This document shows positions 32,960 through 44,009 of a stretch of DNA of 64,000 nt, in pieces. Where the stretch lies: contig JAMXDE010000003.1 in assembly GCA_026770025.1 (NCBI GenBank), positions 1,364,001 through 1,428,000 on the forward strand, given 5' to 3'. Numbering within the stretch: position 1 is the first letter of the stretch; each line of letters opens with the position of its first letter. The notes below the pieces were generated by a model. That model was not told the origin of the DNA. It ran no database searches and saw only the letters and a program-made list of their open reading frames with translations. The stretch is from Craspedostauros australis (taxonomy: Eukaryota; Bacillariophyta; Bacillariophyceae; Mastogloiales; Achnanthaceae). The position numbers and the translations under genes were made by a program.

Positions 32960-34335
32960 TCATGCCTGAATATCGGCAAGAACATGCAAGCTGAGCGGCA
33001 AGAGGTACGGCACGATCTCATGCACACCCTTGGGGTTGCCAGGAAGGTTGGCGATGAAGGTGCGGTTGTTGTTCAGGATTCCGCTCGTGCCCCGCGACAA
33101 GGCAGCCAAAGGCTGGATCTTTGAGGTTTCGGCAGTGCAGAAGGACATCAATCCAGCGCACTCGTGACGCAGCATTTCTTTCGTGGCTTCCGGCGTGATA
33201 TCCCGCAGCGCAAATCCGGTGCCACCAGATGTGAGGATCACGTTGACACCGCCGGCATCACCATCCTCGTTGGCCCACTGTTCGATGGCACCTTGAATGG
33301 CGGACTTGTCATCTGGAACGATTTTCTTTTGAACGTTGGTCAGCTGAACATTTGGCGAGTCCTTACGAAGACCCTCGATGCATGATGTGACCGCATCCTC
33401 AACGGCCGGACCCGACAAATCGCCCGTCTCGTACTCGCCCTTGGATGCACGATCGCTGACTGTGAGGACACCGAGTGAAATCTTGATGTCAGTCGCTGGT
33501 GGCGCCGGTGGTTGATACGGCGGCAGCTCACGGAATTTCTTCTTTTGTGGTGGGGCTGATGTTGGCGCTGGCGTTGGAGCGTCCGGAACATCTTGGCAGC
33601 AAACGTTGGATTGCAGCGATTTGGTTGTTGCTGGCATTGTTCCTGCCGACGCCTTGGATTCGTTGGACGGCTGTTGCTGCTGTTGAGCGTCGCTCTCAGT
33701 TGCAGTCAGCTTTTTCTCCAGCAATTTCTTGTCATGCTTTGCCCACATTGGTTTGCTCGCATTGAACCGGTCCATTTGATCGTCAGACGCTTTCTTCGAA
33801 TGCCTTGCCTTCCAGTCCTTGTAGTGCATGCCGTACACGTACTTCGCAGCCTCATCGTATCCCAAGCCATTGAGGAGAGCGATGGTTTTATCATCATGGT
33901 TGCTGCTGCTGCCGCTGGTGATGCCGTCCGTAGTCTTTGCCTCCGCCGCAATCTTTCGTGCCTCCAAGACCATCCACTGATGGCCAGCGCAACAAGCAGA
34001 CACAGGGAATGCCCGAAGTTCATCGAAATTGATTGCATCATGAGAGTATTTGAGGTGAGAAAGGCTTACTTCGAGCATGCGAAATCATGTGGCCATGCAT
34101 CCTTCTCCACCTGCACTGTTTCACAGCTGATGAAACCACAAAGCAAAGACCTCGAGACGCTCACCTTCGCCAAGCAATTGCGGCAGAATCCCGTGAGGGT
34201 CATCATGTCGATGTTCTGCACTTCATCGCTGCGTTCCCTCAGATGCGCGCACACGCTTCGGAATGCTCCGGCTTCCAACCGCTCGATTACATCCCGCGGG
34301 ATGTGCGTTGTGATGTAGTCGTCGTTGCTGGACAT
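32960..34335 (-). CDS. DUF1244-MogA fusion; molybdopterin adenylyltransferase-like (2 exons)
   Basis: Exons 34335-34165 and 33976-32960; the intron of 188 bp has GTGAGC and CAG ends, phase 0. The product is 395 aa. Residues about 14-116 match DUF1244: EAGAFRSVCAHLRERSDEVQ, NIDMMTLTGFCRNCLAK joined across the splice to WMVLEARKIAAEA, then GYDEAAKYVYGMHYKDWKA. A Ser/Asn insertion interrupts the middle. A Gln/Pro/Ala-rich linker (about 140-215) leads to a MogA/Cnx1-G domain (about 219-390): ISLGVLTVSDRASKGEYETG, ILTSGGTGFALRDITPEAT and LSRGTSGILNNNRTFIANLP GNPKGVHE. In the family this domain adenylylates molybdopterin before molybdate insertion. Plant Cnx1 pairs it with a MoeA (E) domain, which is absent here. 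Confidence 0.9.
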
Positions 34336-37300
34336 CGTCGTCGCCGTTTCTTGTCTCTGGTACTTCAGGGGGTGTCGTGTTGGCGTGGATAGAGCAGGTA
34401 CGCACTTGTATTGTCCGATAGTGGTGGATCTGCTCTTGGGTGATCCATTGATCGCGTCCCATCACTGCTGACACAACCACCAATCAACAAGCGAAAGCGA
34501 AGGATACGGTGGTGATGTTGGCCGTTCTTTTGGCTTCGCCATGGTCGATGAATCGAGAACTGTCTTCTGGATCAGTTGAGTCCATAACTCCCTCCGTCAA
34601 TTTGATCGAACGGGTCAATCTCATGATTGTCTCATTTCACAAAAGATCGCGGAGATTCCTGTTGGACAGAAGGAACTCCCCGTTCCTGTACGATGAATCA
34701 TGAGGTGCTCCATTCATTCATCATCTAGGTCTGCAACTGTATCTACGTCTGTATCTACAACCTCACATCAACACAAGGCGCAGGATCCGATACAAAGAGG
34801 CGTTCTGCAAGTGTTGGTTGATAGCAAGGGCCAGAACATCCGCATGAACAAAGGGCGGTGGTTGCTGCTAGGTCGGCAGCGACCGCCGCGCACGTTCCTG
34901 TCATCATAGTAGGGGCCACAAACAATGCCCTTGGGAGTGGCAGAAGACTGGTGGTACATGGAACAAAGCCAATTGGTATTACTGATGAGTGCTATTGCTG
35001 TATAAGACCCGCTGCAGCGAAAATGTTACGCCCAGGTCGGCGTCGCATCTGCGATCCTGATATAAACTTTAAGAGGCCTTACCATATACTTCCTTTAGAT
35101 ATATGTAGAAGAACTACATTCTTAAAACGTATATTGGATGGGTTAGGAGGTCATGAAGGTACCTATTCTGTCGTGTTGTATCGTGCATTAGATTCAGTTT
35201 TTGGGATGCGACATGGATGCGACTCATCACTGACTCCAAATTTGATTTTGGCGAGCGGCGAAAATGTTCTTTTTTCCTCTCTCAGACGGACTCACAGCAA
35301 GGCACTCGAAGCCGCCCTCAGACGTGTCTACAGTCGTGCAAATGGGCCCACATTTCGGCTGTTTTTGGCCCCAATTGATTGCACGCAGTTTCTCGCAGTG
35401 GACTTGGAACAGGTGTGGAGGAGCAAAACTGCATCAGAATGCGATGGTACGTGCGTGCACTGCGCCGTACCATACGACATTAGGATGGGATGAAGGTGCA
35501 GAGCTATCAGCATATTCCACCAGGTATAGTGAGATGCTACTTTTGCTTTTGCTGATGCTGCTAGTACTTCGTGAGCGCGGCAACTGTGATCAATGGCAGG
35601 TTCGGTGTAAAATGATCTCGCGCGTTCCACGTGTGGTCTCTCATTTCATACAAGGGGCACGAGACTCTGTGACAAGATAGGTGCAGGAGGCTAAGGGTCC
35701 CGTTCTGCAAAATAAAGTCAGCTGGCGACTACGGCACATTCCTGATGTACGCTGCTGTGCTGTGCTCTGCTCTGCTCTTCTCGAGTTGCCGAGTCGCCGC
35801 GCGTTGCGCCTCTCAGACAGGATTTCGGTGTCTCGTTGTTGTTGTGGAAGTTTGTGAGTTCATTTTGCTCTTTTCTTGATCATGTTTCATTCCTTTTCCT
35901 GGTTCTGTTCCATGTCGCACCCAAAGAATCGCTCTGTTCTACTTCTGATTTCGGTGGACAGCCAGACGTGAGATGTGGTGTTTTGGTAGAAACCTGTGTG
36001 GAACAAAACCAAATCAGATACTGCGCTCGCGAATTCCGGAGCGTTTTGTGTGTGCCAACACACATTCCTCAGAGAATCGTTTCTGGCGCGCCACAAAACT
36101 GCGGAGCGGTTCTGCGAGAACAGAATGATGTACCGCACTGAACACAAGAAGGGGAGTACAGCAGGAGATCATGTAATACATCTGTTTTTTTTTATCGTAG
36201 AATACATGCCCACGTTTGTATTATTCGCCCATCGGAGGCTGATGAGGTTCGATCTTGTGATGGATCGGTTGACTTCCGCAGAATCAACATTCCACCGTCA
36301 ATTCCAACCGTCAACGATGGTGTTGCATCCACAAGGCGCGCTTGGTGGTCAGCGGCGCAGGCAGACTTGGAGTGCGAGGATTGTCAGCATTGTTATCATC
36401 ATAAGATAGGTATGACGATCAGTTCCATGGTGCGTTATCGTCTCCAGAGTTGTTGTGGATCAAAGACAAGGAACAACAACGTGCTGACCGTTTGGACGCT
36501 ATATTGTGGATTGAGTTTAGGGTAACTGTATTGGTTTGACAGCACCGTTGCATAGAACAACAATTCCTCTTGGTGCTGTGGAAACACAGCTCCAATTTTG
36601 CTCCAGGCGACGACATCGATACCATCGTGTGTCTTTTTTTGCGCCCATGGATTTGGTATCATCACTCGCTCTCGCTGATCGTCGTCATTCTCCGTTGTCT
36701 GCTGGGGCCGTTCGTGGCAGTCTGGATAGTCACAGAGCAAGCAACAGCCGGCGCCAACCATGAATGGCACTGGCGGTTGATGATTGGTGAACGCTGTTCC
36801 ACAGGCGGATGCGATTTGTTGTCTCCCCCAGCGGTTGTTGGATGAGTGACGGACAAGAAGCTGGTGGTGATCATCTGTACGGAAAGTGTCGGGGCAGATG
36901 GATGGGATGTTCTGAGCAATGAAACAATAGTGCCATACTAACGGATGAGGTAGTGTGGATGAGGCTGAGAGCTTGTTCCGATTTCCTCGCAAGCACAAAC
37001 ATTTTCGAATTGATGGCGTGTACTCGTCCTCTCGCCGCGATTGACTTGTGTCCGCGTGAGAGCAAAATGTGAGCCACTGCTCTGCGCCGAGAACTGGTGT
37101 CCATTTGCAAGAGAACTGCGCATCCTGATTCACAAGCCGAGCGACAAATCGCGCACACTCCAGAATACATTCGTGACTTTCCGATACGACACGACATGAC
37201 ACGCTACTAATACCAGTACCATACGTATTGGATAGATTGACGAATGGATGGATGGAGCGAGCTGTGATCATCCCAAGGATACCGTATCGACACACTTGGC

Positions 37301-40015
37301 GACGAACCATAGTCGCCGTATTGGTACCATCGCAGGACATGGTGCAGATACGCGGAGCAAACGCCGGTACGTGCAGCCACAAATTGCTACACGCAACTGT
37401 GAAAGCAGCCTGGCGCAAGTCACTGATTAGCTCATGGGCAGAAGGCAGCAGTTTTGCTCTTGGAGTCAGTCCAGTTGTACCAGACAATGTTACCAGCATC
37501 ATGGAGATTACATTGTACTTGGAGCAGAGCATTTGGGATCGATCATTCAAGAATCTTACTCCCTTCGGCATACCGCTTGCTGTCAGCAGCGATGGTGTCC
37601 ACGTAGCATTCTGTGGCAATGCTGCAGGTGCCCACCTTGTGCCTACTCTAGCAATTCACTGATTAGATTCTTATCATTGAAAGATAGGTATGGTCATACA
37701 CTAGACAGTGTACGACAGCAGCATCATACCACTCTGGCTTGAACAGGAGTGTGAGAGCCGCAGCCTGGAGTTGTGCCGTGCCAACTCCTTGTTTGCCTTG
37801 AGTCCTCTGTGTCCAATTTCTGGTTCCCCGATTTTCTCCCAAATCAATCTACTGAATTTTTCAATAGTGGTATACGATGTTGTTGCGTGGGTAGCACATT
37901 TGCAAACATTACTGCATTCATCCTTTGCACGATCCTCTCCGTTGGATGAACTCCATACCTTGATTTCAACGCTGCGGACATACCCACCCACCAATACAAT
38001 GCATGCGATTCACCCTGTGCTATTTTTAGTTCGTCGCGTTGTGTTGCCGGATTCTCGTTTTCTCTCGTTTTATTTCTCACGATAAAGTTGCAACATCTTC
38101 CCCTTTCCGCTGCGTTCACGGACTCCATCGGTTTCGACAGCCACATGCCCGGACTGGCGTCGTCTTTTTCGCCTTGTCGTCTACTTTGTAGTCGTCCAAT
38201 TTTTATTTCGCAATTCCGCCTGGTGCTATTCCTATGCCAACAAAAGCATACCTATGTAGGGACCCCGTGTTATTCTTCGCACTAACATTTTTGCACCCTC
38301 ACCTGAACGTTTCCATCACGCATTCTATCAGTTTCGACGTCTGGAGGGACGAACCACTCTCATCTCCTCCGCCTCATTGTTTACTTTGTAGTCGGCCAAT
38401 TTTTATTTCGCAATTCCGTCTGGTGCTATTTCTATCCGACCAAATCCATACCCGTGCAAATTCCTCTCCGTCGACATGCACCTTCTGGAGGGCATCGTCA
38501 GTGTCATGCACGATTGGCGCGATTGAGGTGAGTCTATGCCATTCCAGTTGCATCAACCATTCGTATTGCGCAATAATGCATCGTGTCCGGCTGATGGGAA
38601 AGGGGAGGTTGTGTCTGAGCGATCTACATGCTCCGAATTGATGTTGCTCGCAATCCTCTTGCGAGGGCTCCGGACTCTGGCAGACTGTGTGTTGACTTTC
38701 AATTGCTTGCGGATCCGTGTGGTGTTGGCCTTTTCGAATTCCACCAATGGAAGGAGATGCACATGGCATTGATACAGATGGTTACGCAGGTTTGCGGATG
38801 ACCCGGATGCTGAAGATGGTGCGGGGCATGATTTCCTACCGCTTGGCATCATGAGGCCAACGACTCAACCAACAGAATTGACGATCAGCGACGGCAGTGG
38901 ACAAATTGCAGCGGCTCCCGAAATATGTGGAACCACGGACGCGTTCCTGCACCATTGTGAGCGCTGCGCTTTTGCGGTTCCATCATGATTCGAAGATCGA
39001 CTTGGCGTCGTCTACTTGTCTCATACTCGACAATACACTGCATCGCTTGGTCGATGCCCGATCCAGTTTTGTTGTCTTGATCGAAAATGTGGGTGTGAAA
39101 TTGGCGCACCTCGGTCAAATCTGATTGGATGGGAATCATCAATGGTTCAGTGTAACTGTCGTTTGTTGCTCACAAGGACAAACTACATTTAACAAACGAA
39201 CAACGAAGAACCAAAGTATGTCCGAAAATCAAGAAAACGACACGACGAGATCACAAATGACAGATTCATGGACCAGCCACCCAATCTCCGACGCACCAAT
39301 CAAAAGCAACAGGCAGAACAGAATGTCCGCCCCCAGCAAACTCACATCACACATCACACATCGCACACCCAACAACTGTACTCTTGCCCATTCACTGCGG
39401 ATACTTCAATCGTCGCATCTGAGACGATCGGCGCCGACAGCCAACACAACTCCAAATGGCAGCCAACGAAGAACAGATCGATTGTATTCAACCGTGTTGC
39501 GTTCGGCCACCAGGGACGTAATCATGATACACACGCGATCGTCTCTCACGATGCCAATGCAAATGATGAGAAATTGAGGCTACAACCGATGAGAATAAAA
39601 AGTAAAATTCAATAGAGAATGAATGGACAGACGGATTGATCTCGCACTCGTTGCTCTCTCTCTCTCTCTTGCACTTGCTCTCTCGTTGTGTTGGCGCTGC
39701 GTCACACTCACTCATTCGCCAAAATAAAAATCGCAAACAGTTGCACATCCATTCTCCAATCACAACCACGTATGCACCAATGAGCGACCGTTGAGCTGTT
39801 GCCGCCGATCTCCGCACAAACACAGCGCTCATGCTGTTGTGAACAAATAGGCATGTGCTGCTTTGGCTTGTTGAGTGTTGTTGTTGCTGTCTGCTGCATT
39901 CTCCTATCTGCAATGTCAGCACAACACTCAGTGCTCCCCAACATCGAGATCATTCAGAATCATCCGTGCCTTCCCCCCACTCGCATCGTCCGTCAGCCAC
40001 CATCGCTATCGCATC
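34336..40015. other. Gene-poor 5.7-kb region upstream of the DDE-type ORF
   Basis: No gene can be supported with confidence. It holds an AT-rich patch around 35050-35150, a 36.4-37.7 kb segment open on both strands (minus frame 36435-37619, plus frame ending 37662) with no recognised domain, a 200-bp-spaced direct repeat (about 38117-38460), a hairpin TCGTTTGTT/AACAAACGA near 39160-39205, and a CT run at about 39654-39670. It could include the 5' flank of the element encoding the 40016 ORF, but no terminal repeat was identified. Confidence 0.45.
38117..38460. repeat. Imperfect direct repeat, 200-bp period
   Basis: The best-preserved core, TACTTTGTAGTCG then CCAATTTTTATTTCGCAATT and CTGGTGCTATT, occurs at about 38182-38231 and again at 38382-38431, exactly 200 bp apart. 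Weaker similarity (GTTTCGAC, CATACC) extends it to both sides. Two copies, diverged by substitutions and small indels. Confidence 0.85.
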
Positions 40016-43000
40016 ATGACCCGTCCACGCGAGGATTCGAGCATCGATCCCAATCCATCCCAATCAAAGGTGCAACGTCAAACAGCAACTGCTGGCACAT
40101 CCATCCATCACCAACCACCTCATGGGCACTACGCATCGTACCAATACTCTGCACCTGTCGGACCAAACCACAATGGCAGCGTTCACAGTCCTCCTCTCCC
40201 CATGGTTGCGAATCATCATGTCCCTCCCAATGCACAACATCCTTCCTTTTGCATCCCCAGCTACATTGGTACAGGCGTGGGTGGTCTACCATACTCGACA
40301 TTCCACCCCAACAACAGCATGGCAACTCCCACTTCCAACTACATGGGTCCCAACCGCTTTGGTATCATGCCTTGCAAGCAATGTCTGACCCTGTTCTGCA
40401 GTCACTGCAGTAGGCCACCATTTTGCCCAAACTGTGCATCATCCATCCGCGGAGATGTACATCATGCAGGTATGAACACCTTTGTACCGCAGGCCAACTC
40501 GTTCTCTGTTGGGATTCGTGGTCAAGCTGCTGTGCCCACACGTCCCAAGCGCAAATCATCAGCAAACAGACGCAGGACGCCACATCAACAGGCAGGAGAT
40601 GATGTGCTCGCGCGACGAGATGTCGCTGTGTCCATGGACGAACGCGAGTCAGATTGTGCGAATACGAACAGTGCCGATGACACTGATGTCGAGTACATTC
40701 CAGAAGCAGAGGATGCTGTAAATAGAAAAGGACTACTCACATCTATCTTCAAATCAGCAGGCATTGACATTCGAGCAATTTCGAAATTCCCTGTGAGTGG
40801 ATTCAGAAGCATCCCACCAAGGGGAGCCAAGCGCCACTGGAGTCTCATCAAACGAATCTGGAAAGAGCTGTGTAATGGAACATCCGAACATGCAATCTTC
40901 CCTGGCACGAAACCCCCACCTCAACTTTGGGAAGCCATGACCTTCGTGCGACATCGCAAACAGCTCCCTCCTGTGTTGCTGGAGCAGACTCTCTGTCATT
41001 TAGCCTTCTGGGGGAATAGGGACCTGTCACTGACTGCTCGTGCAGTTTTGGCAATGACCTGTGACTCCAGGCGCTGCACCCGAATCCTGGCCGCGCACTA
41101 CGGTAGCTTGTCGAAAGGAGACAAGGCGAAGGTCGCACTGGGACGCCGAACCATGTCTCGTGCAGCACACAGGAGACTGTTGCATGCTGGTGGTGCGATC
41201 CTTGCTGGAGGCCAGTTCCCACACGCAGACTACAAGTACCGTGTCAAGGAATCTAGTCTCCAGGGCGTGATCTCATTTCTCACCTCCATGTTCCAGTACT
41301 GGCCAGGCATCACAAGGAGCGTCAAGTTGGCTGGTGTTCTGTTCCCAGACCTGCCTATCTTCATTCATGGATCAACATCTGATGCAGAACTCTTTGCGAA
41401 GTACAAGAACACAACAGATGACCCCGTCGGCAGGCCTGCCTTCATGAGTATCCTGACATTGCTCACACGACGTGGCAAGTGTCAAACTGGCCTGTCCTCC
41501 TTCTACACAGATACTCTGACTGTATTCATGCACTTCCAAAACATGATCAGGAGAGTCATGGAACTGCTTCGGACTCAGAACAAGGAACATCAAGACAAAG
41601 AGCTCGTGTCTGAGCTTCTCAACGAGGCACAGGCCATCATCACGGACAGCGATTCTGTTCTTTCATTTGCGAAATGGGAATATGCGAACAAGCACATCCA
41701 GGTGAAGTCAACCATGGATAATCTACATTCCGCAGAGTTCGCTCTGACAAATGGCTCCCTCCCGTTTGTGAACCAAGCATGCAAGCAATGCGCAGATGTC
41801 ATGACATTCTTCCCGATTCGCGTTCGCGACTTCATGCGAACTGCCACCAGCAACATCACCGGCAACACATTCGAATTGGATCGCATGGCTGCAGCAATTA
41901 ACCTGTGTGATGACGCGCTGCGCCAGTACATGGCCCACCAAGTGAGACGAAAGGTACAAGCACAGAAGATCAAGGAGGAAAAGGAGCGCCTCAAGGACCA
42001 TCCAGATCGCATCATTGCTGTGCTCGATCACAAGCAACGCATCCTCCCAACGGAGAATCAGGAAGCTCAGAAAGCGTTCTTTGGCAAAAACGGAATGTCT
42101 CTCCTTGGTGTCATGACAATCCAATACAAGAACGGTAAGTTCGAGTACCGATTCATTGACATGGTGATGAAGGGGCGGAACAAGCAGGATCATGTCCAAG
42201 TTGCTGGTGCCATCAAGATTCTACATTCTACCGTGCTTCCGAAGCTCCACAAGGGGGTCAAAGAGGTCGTATTCCAGAGTGACAATGCCAGTTGCTTCGC
42301 GAGTCCGGCACTGATGAGGTACATGCATGGACTGAACCAAGGAGAGGTTGAAGTTGAATACAAGATGCCGGAGAAGAAGAAGAAGAAGAAGCGGAAGACA
42401 ACAGCCAAGAACAAGGGCAAGCACAAGGACAAGGCTAAATCTCCGCCTGCCCCCAAAATCAACACCGAACAGTCATCTTATCATGACGCGAAGGCTGCAT
42501 CATCCACGAAGGCCAAAGCACAGCAAGACACCGGAACCCGCCCTCCCAAACCACAACTCCAAATCATCCAATGGCTGTACACCGAGGCACAAGCTGGCAA
42601 GAGCGCTTTGGACGGACACTTCGGTTTCGTCTCCCGTCAACTCAGGTTGTATGTGGATAGTGCCAGGGATGCAAAGATTGCCACCGAAGGCGATATTTTC
42701 AAAGTGCTGAAAGCTGCCAACATCAAGGGGACAACAACACTTCTGTTGGATCTGAGCAGATTGGGACATGCCATCATCTGTGGTGTGGACGGCAAGGAGA
42801 AATCATTTGCGACCAACCGAGTTTCCGTTCGAGCCACCCATCAAATTGATCTGATCGATGACAAAATCCAGGTCACAGCATCGTCGGGATTGACGCATCC
42901 AGAGACTATCACTCAGGGCAAGATCGACAAGTTTGACATTCTCCACCTCGATGTCACTTGCAATGATGAGGACATCACCGAGGTCCCACCGGCATTTGTG

Positions 43001-43684
43001 ATGGATCCACAGAATATCCGCGGCTCACAACCGACTGAGCGACGACACACAACAACAACAACAACAACAACAACAAACAACAACACCAGCAAAACTGACA
43101 TGCTCAAGCGCGTTCTCACTTCGCGTGTTCTGGAACCAGCAACAACAGCAGCAGAAACGGCAAATTGTGAACGAAATGCCACAGTGGACTTCCCTCAATC
43201 CATCAGGCAGGGATGGGCGATCTGTCACCCAGACAAAGCCACCTCGCGAAAGAAGGATCCATCAGCATCTCCAGCAACCAAGGCACCGTCCATGTCGAAA
43301 CAAGTGGCGCAGATTGTGTGCGATGCTGCGATTGCATGCAGGAAGCCAGACACGAGGAGGAGCGCTCATGTGCTTCACGAAGAGCTGATGGCTGGGCCTT
43401 TCTTGCTTGATTGGGAGCAGAGGATCAAGGTGGACATCACGTACCTGAAATGCTTCCTGGCAGCTCCTGACGGTCGGGCAGAGAGATACCTTGAGAACAA
43501 TGGCTTCTTGGACGACGAGGAATGTGAAGAGCACCTGAACGAGATGCATGAACTGCGGATCATGGCATCCAAGGAGAACACTCAAAGCGAAGAAGCGCAC
43601 GAAGAGCAGGTTCTGGATGATCGCCCATACGATGGGCAGGACGCTGATGTGATTGATGGCAACCTGCTACCTTCCGATGATTGA
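40016..43684 (+). CDS. DDE-type transposase-like protein, 1222 aa, uninterrupted
   Basis: First in-frame ATG at 40016; one exon, no internal stop. A Pro/His/Asn-rich N-terminus leads to a Cys cluster at 120-140 (CKQCLTLFCSHC, CPNC), probably zinc-binding. Then come a basic stretch (RPKRKSSANRRR), a helical central region, and an RNase-H-like block: IIAVLDHKQRILP with D671, then NGMSLLGVMTIQY. Next is VVFQSDNASCF with D756, then a Lys-rich insertion (KKKKKKRKTTAKNKGKHKDK), then IIQWLYTEAQAGKSALDGHF with D866 and a helical tail. The order Asp, SDNA, GKxxxD matches large DDE-like proteins seen in cnidarians and protists. PolyThr and acidic tracts close the C-terminus. Assignment as a DNA-transposon protein is by motif; host domestication is possible. 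Confidence 0.7.
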   Translation: MTRPREDSSIDPNPSQSKVQRQTATAGTSIHHQPPHGHYASYQYSAPVGPNHNGSVHSPPLPMVANHHVPPNAQHPSFCIPSYIGTGVGGLPYSTFHPNNSMATPTSNYMGPNRFGIMPCKQCLTLFCSHCSRPPFCPNCASSIRGDVHHAGMNTFVPQANSFSVGIRGQAAVPTRPKRKSSANRRRTPHQQAGDDVLARRDVAVSMDERESDCANTNSADDTDVEYIPEAEDAVNRKGLLTSIFKSAGIDIRAISKFPVSGFRSIPPRGAKRHWSLIKRIWKELCNGTSEHAIFPGTKPPPQLWEAMTFVRHRKQLPPVLLEQTLCHLAFWGNRDLSLTARAVLAMTCDSRRCTRILAAHYGSLSKGDKAKVALGRRTMSRAAHRRLLHAGGAILAGGQFPHADYKYRVKESSLQGVISFLTSMFQYWPGITRSVKLAGVLFPDLPIFIHGSTSDAELFAKYKNTTDDPVGRPAFMSILTLLTRRGKCQTGLSSFYTDTLTVFMHFQNMIRRVMELLRTQNKEHQDKELVSELLNEAQAIITDSDSVLSFAKWEYANKHIQVKSTMDNLHSAEFALTNGSLPFVNQACKQCADVMTFFPIRVRDFMRTATSNITGNTFELDRMAAAINLCDDALRQYMAHQVRRKVQAQKIKEEKERLKDHPDRIIAVLDHKQRILPTENQEAQKAFFGKNGMSLLGVMTIQYKNGKFEYRFIDMVMKGRNKQDHVQVAGAIKILHSTVLPKLHKGVKEVVFQSDNASCFASPALMRYMHGLNQGEVEVEYKMPEKKKKKKRKTTAKNKGKHKDKAKSPPAPKINTEQSSYHDAKAASSTKAKAQQDTGTRPPKPQLQIIQWLYTEAQAGKSALDGHFGFVSRQLRLYVDSARDAKIATEGDIFKVLKAANIKGTTTLLLDLSRLGHAIICGVDGKEKSFATNRVSVRATHQIDLIDDKIQVTASSGLTHPETITQGKIDKFDILHLDVTCNDEDITEVPPAFVMDPQNIRGSQPTERRHTTTTTTTTTNNNTSKTDMLKRVLTSRVLEPATTAAETANCERNATVDFPQSIRQGWAICHPDKATSRKKDPSASPATKAPSMSKQVAQIVCDAAIACRKPDTRRSAHVLHEELMAGPFLLDWEQRIKVDITYLKCFLAAPDGRAERYLENNGFLDDEECEEHLNEMHELRIMASKENTQSEEAHEEQVLDDRPYDGQDADVIDGNLLPSDD

Positions 43685-44009
43685 TCCTGACGACCGCCGC
43701 GAGTATGCCAACACTGTCCAAATGCATTCAAAGATATCATATACTGTAATATTATACCCTATGTCACATTGATAAAACTAGCTCTCATTGTGACGATATC
43801 AACTGCAGTAACTGCGTGTCCACAGGGATTACGAGAGGAAGCTGTTGTTGGTATGTATAGAGTGGCTCTGATGTTATCGGTTGCTATGATCTTGACATGC
43901 ACTATGGAACCTCCATCGCCGTGCATATACTCAATTCGCACATATTCTTGGTATGGTATGGTATGATACACGATTAGAACACTGCGTGCATCAATCCAAA
44001 TCCAGTCCA
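43685..44009. other. Short spacer between the DDE-type ORF and the peptidase pseudogene
   Basis: AT-rich near 43730-43760 (ATATACTGTAATATTATACC) and a GGTAT triplication near 43950-43966. It may contain the 3' end of the transposon; no terminal inverted repeat was recognised. Confidence 0.4.

Noticed and set aside
34858-35493. Plus-strand frame of 211 codons over an AT-rich patch, considered as an organelle DNA insertion
   Set aside because: No organelle protein or rRNA could be recognised in any frame; base composition alone is insufficient.
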